From Aeromonas simiae (GTDB taxonomy: Bacteria; Pseudomonadota; Gammaproteobacteria; Enterobacterales; Aeromonadaceae), in contig NZ_CDBY01000007.1 of the NCBI RefSeq assembly GCF_000820125.1, forward strand, positions 55,665-119,664: DNA of 64,000 bases, given 5' to 3'. Under the pieces are notes generated by a model. It ran no database searches. It saw only the letters and a program-made list of their open reading frames with translations, and was not told where the DNA came from. Below, piece by piece: positions 57,983 through 64,000 of the stretch. Position numbers and translations under genes: made by a program. Positions within the stretch are counted from its first letter, which is position 1, and each line of letters starts with the position of its first letter.

Positions 57983-58561
57983 ATGTACCAAGAGCTGATC
58001 CGCAGTGAACTGACCGAAGCCGCAGACGTGCTGCAGAAATTTCTCTCCGACGAGCAGAACATCCAGAACATTGAGGCCGCCGCCAAGCTGCTGGCCGCCT
58101 CCTTCAAACAAGAGGGCAAGGTGCTCTCGTGCGGTAATGGTGGCTCCCACTGCGATGCCATGCATTTCGCCGAGGAGCTGACCGGCCGCTATCGCGAGAA
58201 CCGTCCCGGCTACGCCGGCATCGCCATCTCCGATCCGAGCCACCTCTCCTGCGTCTCCAACGACTTTGGCTATGACTATGTCTTCTCCCGTTATGTGGAA
58301 GCGGTCGGCCGCCGTGGCGACGTGCTGCTCGGGATCTCCACCAGCGGCAACTCGGGCAACATTCTCAAGGCCATCGAGGCGGCCCATGCCAAGGGCATGA
58401 AAGTGATCGCCCTGACCGGCAAGGATGGCGGCAAGATGGCGGGTCTGGCGGACGTCGAGATCCGGGTGCCGCACTTTGGTTATGCCGACCGTATTCAGGA
58501 GGTGCACATCAAGGTGATCCACATTCTGATCCAGCTGGTCGAGAAGGAGATGGCCAAGTAA
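57983..58561 (+). CDS. gmhA: Phosphoheptose isomerase
   Basis: GmhA converts sedoheptulose 7-phosphate to D-glycero-D-manno-heptose 7-phosphate, the first step towards the LPS core heptose. The 192-residue SIS-domain protein has [21 protein letters not shown] and [15 protein letters not shown], the sugar-phosphate-binding motifs. Its length equals the E. coli enzyme. The ATG at 57983 follows AGAGAG. The fadE-gmhA-yafJ order is as in E. coli. Confidence 0.97.
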   Translation: MYQELIRSELTEAADVLQKFLSDEQNIQNIEAAAKLLAASFKQEGKVLSCGNGGSHCDAMHFAEELTGRYRENRPGYAGIAISDPSHLSCVSNDFGYDYVFSRYVEAVGRRGDVLLGISTSGNSGNILKAIEAAHAKGMKVIALTGKDGGKMAGLADVEIRVPHFGYADRIQEVHIKVIHILIQLVEKEMAK

Positions 58562-58586
58562 TTGGCCCATCTGGCAGGAGAGGACG

Positions 58587-59366
58587 ATGTGTGAATTGCT
58601 TGGCATGAGTGCCAATGTCCCGACCGACATCTGCTTCAGTTTTACCGGCCTGATGCTGCGCGGGGGCAAGACCGGCCCCCATCGCGACGGGTGGGGGATC
58701 ACCTTCTATGAGGGGCGCGGTTTTCGTACCTTCAAAGATCCCCAGCCGAGCGCCGAGTCGCACATCGCGCGGCTGGTGCAGGAGTATCCCATCAAGAGCC
58801 GCGCCGTGGTGAGCCACATCCGGCAGGCTAACCGTGGCACCGTTTCGCTGGAAAACACCCACCCCTTCACCCGTGAGCTGTGGGGGCGCTATTGGACTTT
58901 TGCCCACAACGGTCAGCTGACCGGCTGGAAGAAGCTCCCGACCGGTCGCCACCGCCCAGTCGGGCAGACCGACAGCGAGCACGCCTTCTGCTGGCTGCTC
59001 GATCAGCTTGAGCAAAAATACCGGCGCCAACCGACCAACTGGCCGGCCATGTTTCGCTATTTGGCGGGGTTGTGCCAGCAGCTGCGCGGGCTCGGGGTGT
59101 TCAACATGCTGCTCTCGGACGGGGAGTACGTGATGACGTTTTGCTCCAACAACCTGCACTGGTTGACCCGGCGCGCCCCGTTTGGTGAGGCCACCTTGCT
59201 CGATGACGAGGTCTCCATCGACTTCCAGCGCGAGACGACGGCCAACGACGTGGTGACGGTGATCGCCACCCGGCCGCTGACCGGCAACGAAGAGTGGCAG
59301 GCGATGCAGCCCGGTGAGCATATGCTGTTTCGCCTCGGTGAGCGGATCGCCGGCGGCGTGGCTTAG
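58587..59366 (+). CDS. yafJ: Class II glutamine amidotransferase family protein YafJ
   Basis: The 259-residue Ntn-hydrolase-fold protein has the nucleophile C2 right after the start methionine (MCELLGMSAN), a Gly-rich HRDGWG motif, HIRQANRG and HNGQL. These residues are those of GATase type 2 domains. The synthase partner, if any, is unknown. It begins 25 bp after gmhA with AGGAGAGG upstream, so the two are likely co-transcribed. A terminator follows. Confidence 0.92.
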   Translation: MCELLGMSANVPTDICFSFTGLMLRGGKTGPHRDGWGITFYEGRGFRTFKDPQPSAESHIARLVQEYPIKSRAVVSHIRQANRGTVSLENTHPFTRELWGRYWTFAHNGQLTGWKKLPTGRHRPVGQTDSEHAFCWLLDQLEQKYRRQPTNWPAMFRYLAGLCQQLRGLGVFNMLLSDGEYVMTFCSNNLHWLTRRAPFGEATLLDDEVSIDFQRETTANDVVTVIATRPLTGNEEWQAMQPGEHMLFRLGERIAGGVA

Positions 59367-59396
59367 GTGGGAATGAGTGGTTAGGGATGAAAACGT

Positions 59397-59424
59397 AAGA
59401 AGGGAGGCCACGGCCTCCCTTCTT
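59397..59424. terminator. Bidirectional terminator between yafJ and purN
   Basis: AAGAAGGGAGGCC and GGCCTCCCTTCTT form a 13-bp inverted repeat around AC, serving the convergent yafJ and purMN units. Confidence 0.85.
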
Positions 59425-59444
59425 TATGTCATTGACGCAAATCG

Positions 59445-60083
59445 CTATTCGTCGGCATAGCCGGCCGGACCGAGCGGCTCGCCGTCCATCAGCGCCTTGT
59501 CTTGCATCATCACCAGGCGCCCCATGCAGAACCAGCTCACCACCAGCGGGTAGATGGCGTGCTCTTGCACCTGCACCCGGGCAGCCACCTCCGCTTCCGT
59601 GTCCCCCTCGAAGATGGGGACGCGGGCTTGCAGCACCACAGGCCCACCGTCGAGCTCTTCGGTGACGAAGTGGACGCTGGCGCCGTGCTCAGACTCACCG
59701 GCCTCGATGGCGCGGCGGTGGGTGTGCAGCCCTTGGAACTTGGGCAGCAGGGAGGGGTGGATGTTGAGCATGCGACCGTGGAAACGGGCGATGAAGGCAG
59801 GGGAGAGGATGCGCATGAAGCCCGCCATCACGATAAGATCGGGGCGGTAGCCCTCGACCAGATCGCCCAAGGCGGCGTCATACTCGGCCCTGTCGGCAAA
59901 GCCGGCGGCCTCCAGCACCTCGGTGGCGCAGCCCGCCGCGCGGGCACGGGTGAGGCCATAGGCCTCGCCCTTATTGCTCACCACGGCCACCACCTCGCCG
60001 GCGACACGCCCCTCCTGGCAGGCATCAAGGATGGCCTGCAGGTTGCTGCCGTTGCCGGAGATCAGCACCAGGATGCGTTTCAT
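59445..60083 (-). CDS. purN: Phosphoribosylglycinamide formyltransferase (GART 1)
   Basis: PurN formylates GAR with 10-formyl-THF in purine synthesis. The 212-residue protein has [13 protein letters not shown] (phosphate loop), [13 protein letters not shown] and the catalytic asparagine-histidine pair in [16 protein letters not shown], with GASVHFV and DGGPVV. It overlaps purM by four bases and is translated from the same mRNA. Confidence 0.98.
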   Translation of the reverse strand: MKRILVLISGNGSNLQAILDACQEGRVAGEVVAVVSNKGEAYGLTRARAAGCATEVLEAAGFADRAEYDAALGDLVEGYRPDLIVMAGFMRILSPAFIARFHGRMLNIHPSLLPKFQGLHTHRRAIEAGESEHGASVHFVTEELDGGPVVLQARVPIFEGDTEAEVAARVQVQEHAIYPLVVSWFCMGRLVMMQDKALMDGEPLGPAGYADE

Positions 60084-61117
60084 CGGATGACGACCTGCTC
60101 CTCACCGGCGGGTTGGTCGGCGATGTGGCCGATCAGCCAGGCTTGCTCGCCTTCGCCATTGAGCAGCGCCAGCGCCTTCTCCACTTCGCTCTGGGGCAGG
60201 GCGATGATCATGCCGACACCACAGTTGAAGGTGCGATACATCTCGTGGCGGGTGACGTTGCCGGCCTCTTGCAGCCAGCTAAATACCGCCGGCCACTGCC
60301 AGCTCTGCTCGTCGACGATGGCCTGGGTCTGCTCGGGCAGCACGCGCGGGATGTTCTCCCAGAAGCCGCCGCCAGTGATGTGGGAGAGCGCGTGGATCTC
60401 GCACTCCTTGAGCAGCTTGAGCACCGGCTTGACGTAGATGCGGGTCGGCTCGAGCAGGGCGTTGGCCAGGGTGGTGTTCCCCAGGGATTGCTGTACGTCG
60501 GCCTTGGAGACTTCCAGGATCTTGCGAATGAGGGAGAAGCCGTTGGAGTGCGGGCCGCTCGAGGCCAGGGCGATCAGGGCGTCACCGGCCTTGACCTTGC
60601 TGCCGTCGATGATGTCGCTCTTTTCGACGACGCCGACACAGAAACCGGCGATGTCATAATCCTCCCCTTCGTACATGCCCGGCATCTCGGCGGTTTCACC
60701 ACCGACCAGGGCACAGCCAGACTGCTCGCAGCCGGCGCCGATCCCGGTGACCACGGCCGCTGCGGTATCCACGTCCAGCTTGCCGGTGGCGTAGTAGTCG
60801 AGGAAGAAGAGGGGCTCTGCACCCTGCACGATCAGATCGTTGACACACATGGCCACCAGATCGATACCCACGGTGTCGTGCTTTTTCAGGTCGATGGCCA
60901 GGCGCAGCTTGGTGCCCACCCCATCGGTTCCGGAAACCAGCACCGGCTCCTTGTAACCGGCCGGAATTTGACACAAGGCACCAAAGCCGCCGAGACCACC
61001 CAGGACTTCCGGACGACGTGTGCGCTTGGCCACGCCCTTGATGCGATCGACCAGCGCATTGCCGGCATCGATGTCCACGCCTGCATCCTTGTAGCTCAGT
61101 GAGGTTTTGTCAGTCAC
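60080..61117 (-). CDS. purM: Phosphoribosylaminoimidazole synthetase (AIR synthetase)
   Basis: PurM closes the imidazole ring of AIR from FGAM using ATP. The 345-residue protein shows [49 protein letters not shown] and [13 protein letters not shown], all typical of the family, and matches the E. coli length. purMN is divergent from upp, as in E. coli. A PurR-like box lies in the intergenic region, 77-92 bp upstream of the start codon. Confidence 0.98.
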   Translation of the reverse strand: MTDKTSLSYKDAGVDIDAGNALVDRIKGVAKRTRRPEVLGGLGGFGALCQIPAGYKEPVLVSGTDGVGTKLRLAIDLKKHDTVGIDLVAMCVNDLIVQGAEPLFFLDYYATGKLDVDTAAAVVTGIGAGCEQSGCALVGGETAEMPGMYEGEDYDIAGFCVGVVEKSDIIDGSKVKAGDALIALASSGPHSNGFSLIRKILEVSKADVQQSLGNTTLANALLEPTRIYVKPVLKLLKECEIHALSHITGGGFWENIPRVLPEQTQAIVDEQSWQWPAVFSWLQEAGNVTRHEMYRTFNCGVGMIIALPQSEVEKALALLNGEGEQAWLIGHIADQPAGEEQVVIR

Positions 61118-61193
61118 GAGTATTCCCCGTCATGTGGTGATAGTGGAGGGTAAAAGTCGGGGCGTATTCTACCAGCGCGGGCGGGAAACAAGA

Positions 61194-61209
61194 AGGAAAT
61201 CGTTTGCGC
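61194..61209. promoter_or_regulatory. PurR-like box upstream of purM
   Basis: The 16-bp sequence matches the palindromic PurR consensus ACGCAAACGTTTGCGT at 12 of 16 positions, with a complete right half core CGTTTGCG. It lies between the purMN and upp starts. Confidence 0.65.
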
Positions 61210-61227
61210 ATTTTTGCGCAAAACTGC

Positions 61228-61271
61228 TCTACAATCGCGGGGTTTTAGGGTACTATTCCGCGATTTTTTTG
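61228..61271 (+). promoter_or_regulatory. upp promoter with UTP-sensitive start region
   Basis: TCTACA (61228-61233), a 17-bp spacer and TACTAT (61251-61256) form a plausible sigma-70 promoter. The initial transcribed region is GATTTTTTTG (61262-61271), six bases after the -10. In E. coli upp a similar G-A-T-tract start drives reiterative transcription that lowers expression when UTP is high. Confidence 0.65.
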
Positions 61272-61294
61272 CGCGGCAGTTCGAGGAGATAATA

Positions 61295-61921
61295 ATGAGA
61301 GTCGTTGAAGCCAAACATCCCCTGATCAAACACAAACTCGGTCTGATGCGCGAAGGGGACATCAGCACCAAGCGCTTCCGTGAACTGGCCAAGGAAGTGG
61401 GCAGCCTGCTCACTTACGAGGCAACCGCCGATTTCGAAACCGAGAAAGTTACCATCAACGGCTGGAATGGGCCAGTGGAAATTGACCAGATCAAGGGCAA
61501 GAAGGTCACGGTCGTGCCGATCCTGCGCGCCGGTCTTGGCATGATGGATGGCGTGCTCGAACACATGCCGAGTGCCCGCGTCAGCGTGGTGGGGATCTAC
61601 CGCGATGAGGAGACCCTCAAGCCGGTGCCCTATTTCGAGAAGATCGTCAGCAATATCGAGGAGCGTCTGGCCCTGGTCATCGACCCCATGCTGGCCACCG
61701 GTGGCTCGATGATCGCCACCATCGATCTGCTCAAGAAGAAGGGCTGCCAGTCCATCAAGGTGCTGGTACTGGTCGCGGCTCCGGAGGGGATCAAGGCCCT
61801 CGAAGCGGTTCACCCGGATGTGGAGCTTTACTGCGCCGCCATCGATCAGGGGCTCAACGAGAAGGGCTACATCGTGCCTGGCCTCGGTGATGCCGGCGAC
61901 AAGATCTTCGGCACCAAATAA
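61295..61921 (+). CDS. upp: Uracil phosphoribosyltransferase
   Basis: Upp makes UMP from uracil and PRPP. The 208-residue type I PRTase matches E. coli Upp in length. It has [15 protein letters not shown], the PRPP-binding [16 protein letters not shown] and the C-terminal [13 protein letters not shown] uracil-binding end. A clear Shine-Dalgarno sequence (GAGGAG) precedes the ATG at 61295. In E. coli upp is followed by uraA; here a terminator follows and then a DUF2066 gene. Confidence 0.98.
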   Translation: MRVVEAKHPLIKHKLGLMREGDISTKRFRELAKEVGSLLTYEATADFETEKVTINGWNGPVEIDQIKGKKVTVVPILRAGLGMMDGVLEHMPSARVSVVGIYRDEETLKPVPYFEKIVSNIEERLALVIDPMLATGGSMIATIDLLKKKGCQSIKVLVLVAAPEGIKALEAVHPDVELYCAAIDQGLNEKGYIVPGLGDAGDKIFGTK

Positions 61922-61940
61922 GCCAAACCTTGTTTCAAAA

Positions 61941-61970
61941 GAAGCCGGCCCTGTGCCGGCTTCTCGTTTT
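61941..61970 (+). terminator. Intrinsic terminator after upp
   Basis: GAAGCCGGC and GCCGGCTTC form a 9-bp stem with a 5-nt loop followed by TCGTTTTC. Confidence 0.82.
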
Positions 61971-62059
61971 CTGGGCACGATGAGCGCCTCTGCCTTGCCG
62001 CTCACGCGGGCTTGCCGCTACCATGGCCTCTCCTCATGGCCTGAATCGAGACCTCTCCT

Positions 62060-63079
62060 ATGCGACACATTCCCCTTGCCGCCTTGCTGCTCAGCGTGCT
62101 CTCCACGGCTGCCAGTGCCGTTCAGATCGCCGATCTCTATCAGGGCAGGGCCCCCGCGACGGGAGCGCCGGAGGCTTTGCAGACCCAGGCGCTGGGACAG
62201 GTGCTGACCAAGCTGACCGGTCAGCGGGAACTGCTGGCCAAGCCCGAGATCCAGGGGGCCATCGGTAAGGTGAGCGACTATGTGCGCCGCTATGAGTACC
62301 AGGGGGAGGGGGCCGAGAAACAAATGTGGGTGGAGTTTGACCCGAGCCGGGTGAACCAGCTCGCGACCCGCAGCCAGCTGGCGATTCTCGGCAGCTCGCG
62401 GCCACAGATCGCCGTCTGGCTGGTGATCGACGACAGCCAGCGTCGCATGGTCGGGGATCAGTCCCAGGATGGCTGGGCCCAGGAGCTCAAGGAGAGCAGT
62501 GGGCCGTTGGCGCTGCCGCTGGTGCTGCCGATCATGGATCTCGATGACAACAGTGCGGTCAGCGTCACCGACGTGTTGGGGCGCTTTATCGAGCCGGTGG
62601 CGCGTGCCAGTGCCCGCTACGGCGCCGAGATGGTGCTGCTGGGTCGCCTGACGGCGCAGGATGAGACCTGGACTCTGGAGTGGAACCTCTACGGTAGCCG
62701 CGATGGTCAGCAGAGCGAGCTGAGCAAGGGCACCTTTAGTGGCGGGCAGGCCGAGGTGAGCGAGCAGCTCACCGGCGAACTGGCGCGCTGGCTGGTGGCG
62801 CATTACGGCGTCAAGGTGGGCGGCGAGCGGCAATCGATCCCGCTACAGGTCGACGGACTCGGCGATCTGGGCGACATGGCCAAGGTGCAGTCGCTGCTGC
62901 GCGGCATGGCCAACGTGGCGGCGGTCGAGGTGGCCAGCATCGAAGGGGAGAGTGTGGTGCTGCGGGTCGATTTCTTCGGCTCGGCCGAGCAGCTTGGCAA
63001 GGGGCTCTCACTCGAGTCGCGTCTGAGCGAACTGGAGAGCAAACCCGAGGGATTGCACTACCGCTGGCAGCCGAACTGA
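62060..63079 (+). CDS. DUF2066 domain secreted protein
   Basis: The 339-residue product has a signal peptide (MRHIPLAALLLSVLSTAASA). The mature protein matches DUF2066: ALGQVLTKLTGQRELL, SDYVRRYEYQ, VEFDPSRVNQL and the LVIDDSQRRMVG segment. The function is unknown. It lies directly upstream of hda, an arrangement recalled for Vibrio and Shewanella, and is separated from upp by a terminator. Confidence 0.82.
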   Translation: MRHIPLAALLLSVLSTAASAVQIADLYQGRAPATGAPEALQTQALGQVLTKLTGQRELLAKPEIQGAIGKVSDYVRRYEYQGEGAEKQMWVEFDPSRVNQLATRSQLAILGSSRPQIAVWLVIDDSQRRMVGDQSQDGWAQELKESSGPLALPLVLPIMDLDDNSAVSVTDVLGRFIEPVARASARYGAEMVLLGRLTAQDETWTLEWNLYGSRDGQQSELSKGTFSGGQAEVSEQLTGELARWLVAHYGVKVGGERQSIPLQVDGLGDLGDMAKVQSLLRGMANVAAVEVASIEGESVVLRVDFFGSAEQLGKGLSLESRLSELESKPEGLHYRWQPN

Positions 63080-63111
63080 GCATCACCATGACCGCCGGGC
63101 GGTTCTCTCCG

Positions 63112-63138
63112 GGCCGCCAGGATGATACACTGGCGGCC
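63112..63138. repeat. Inverted repeat upstream of hda
   Basis: GGCCGCCA (63112-63119) and TGGCGGCC (63131-63138) are perfect inverted arms around an 11-base loop that contains a TACACT element. It ends 25 bp before the hda start. It may be an operator around the hda promoter or a structured leader. Confidence 0.5.
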
Positions 63139-63163
63139 AAGTCTCATCGACAAAGCACGCAGA

Positions 63164-63868
63164 GTGAAACAACCGGCCCAGCTATCTCTTGCCGTACAAC
63201 TTCCGGATGACGAAACCTTCGTCAGTTTCTATCCCGGTCACAATGCCCACCTGATCACGGCCCTGAAGAACGCGGCCATCGGTCAGGGCTCCCCCTTTAT
63301 CTATTTCTGGGGCCCCAAGGGGACCGGCCGTTCTCACCTGCTGCACGCCACCTGTGCCGAGGTCAACGCCCGCGACGCGGCCGCCGCCTATCTTCCTCTC
63401 GATCAGTTCGACACGCTCGACCCCAGCATGCTGGAGTCCTTGGAGAGCCTGCCGCTGGTCTGTCTCGACAACCTCGAGGCGATCGCCGGCAATGCCCAGT
63501 GGGAGCGGGCGCTGTTCGATTTTTACAATCGCTGGCGTGAGAAGGGGCAGCCTGGCTCGCTGGTGGTGACGAGCAGCAGTGCGCCACGCAAGCTGGGCCT
63601 ACAACTGCCGGATCTCGCCTCCCGCCTCGACTGGGGGATCAACTTTCATCTGGACGAGCTCGATGACGAGGGCAAGCTCAGCGCCCTGCAACTGCGCGCC
63701 GAGCTGCGCGGCTTCAAGCTCCCCATCGACGTGGGCCGCTTCCTGCTCAACCGCCTCTCGCGCGACATGCGCACCCTCTTGGCCACCCTCAACCAGCTCG
63801 ATAACGCCTCGTTCCGGGCCAAGCGCAAGCTCACCATTCCCTTTGTGAAAGAGACGCTCGAGCTCTAG
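63164..63868 (+). CDS. hda: DnaA inactivator Hda
   Basis: Hda binds the beta clamp and stimulates hydrolysis of DnaA-ATP after initiation. The 234-residue AAA+ protein has the N-terminal clamp-binding motif QLSLAV (residues 6-11), a P-loop with Arg in place of the usual Lys (GPKGTGRSHLL; E. coli Hda shares this), and a Walker B region LVCLDNLEAIAG. The GTG at 63164 gives the canonical short N-terminus; a longer start at 63122 would add an atypical lead and is disfavoured. Length matches E. coli (233). Confidence 0.95.
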   Translation: MKQPAQLSLAVQLPDDETFVSFYPGHNAHLITALKNAAIGQGSPFIYFWGPKGTGRSHLLHATCAEVNARDAAAAYLPLDQFDTLDPSMLESLESLPLVCLDNLEAIAGNAQWERALFDFYNRWREKGQPGSLVVTSSSAPRKLGLQLPDLASRLDWGINFHLDELDDEGKLSALQLRAELRGFKLPIDVGRFLLNRLSRDMRTLLATLNQLDNASFRAKRKLTIPFVKETLEL

Positions 63869-63910
63869 CGGCAAGGCTTTCTTGCTCAACCCCAAGCGCG
63901 GCAAAAACAA

Positions 63911-63937
63911 ACCCCGGCACCAGGCCGGGGTTTTTTT
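63911..63937. terminator. Intrinsic terminator after hda
   Basis: CCCCGGC and GCCGGGG form a 7-bp stem with a 5-nt loop followed by T7. A-rich sequence on the other side lets it serve the convergent gene as well. Confidence 0.88.
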
Positions 63938-63955
63938 ATTGCACTCACACCACGA

Positions 63956-64000
63956 TCAGTGGAACTGATCTTCTTCGGTCGAGCCGGTCAGCGCGGTCAC
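63956..64000 (-). CDS. 3' end of an unrecognised minus-strand gene
   Basis: Only the last 14 codons are inside the window: VTALTGSTEEDQFH then a TGA stop. The open frame reaches the right edge, and it ends properly before the shared terminator, which supports a convergent gene. Too little is visible to identify it; by neighbourhood a uracil permease (uraA) or a PerM-like transporter is possible. Confidence 0.35.
   Translation of the reverse strand: MTALTGSTEEDQFH

Overview
The window reads as a chromosomal segment of a G+C-rich gammaproteobacterium, most likely Aeromonas or a close relative. That assignment is an inference from protein resemblance and gene order; no rRNA or tRNA gene is present to settle it. 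Nearly all of it is ordinary single-copy chromosome: no insertion sequence, prophage, CRISPR array or plasmid gene was recognised.

Layout. 1-1049: partial EamA/DMT-type transporter and an AraC regulator. 1106-15403: tRNA modification (dusC), then an E. coli-like block ybaN-apt-dnaX-ybaB-recR-htpG-adk-hemH-(MAPEG)-gsk, interrupted between ybaB and recR by a two-gene c-di-GMP signalling cassette. 15557-20851: a chemoreceptor, a DUF2750 protein, DNA polymerase II with a LexA-like box, ppiC and a small membrane protein. 21107-27612: tamA-tamB, a VC2046/SO_2500-like protein and raiA. 27952-35689: a PAS-GGDEF-EAL protein, slt, a GalR-like repressor, a hairpin-rich non-coding leader with a strong terminator, a YeeZ-like protein, yciA and a small unknown protein. 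35790-38937: a lipoprotein of the endonuclease/exonuclease/phosphatase fold and ahpCF. 39188-46626: a tightly overlapping seven-gene minus-strand operon (DUF1499, ynjA, a TVP38-disulfide reductase fusion, ynjB, ynjC, ynjD, ynjF). 46739-55141: pbpG, mltD, gloB, yafS, rnhA, dnaQ, a TIGR03503 protein and an HD-GYP response regulator. 55280-64000: fadE, gmhA, yafJ, purN, purM, upp, a DUF2066 protein, hda and the 3' end of an unrecognised gene.

Themes. Replication and repair (dnaX, recR, polB, dnaQ, rnhA, hda), envelope building (tamAB, slt, mltD, pbpG, gmhA), nucleotide salvage and synthesis (apt, adk, gsk, purMN, upp) and c-di-GMP signalling (two GGDEF-EAL proteins and one HD-GYP protein) dominate. 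Several regulatory sites can be read directly: a near-consensus sigma-32 promoter at htpG, a FadR-like operator at fadE, a PurR-like box at purM, a LexA-like box at polB and a T-tract start at upp that suggests UTP-dependent control.

The best candidates for something undescribed are the ynj-type redox/transport/lipid operon with its fused membrane-flavoprotein, and the structured leader or small RNA at about 34090-34211.
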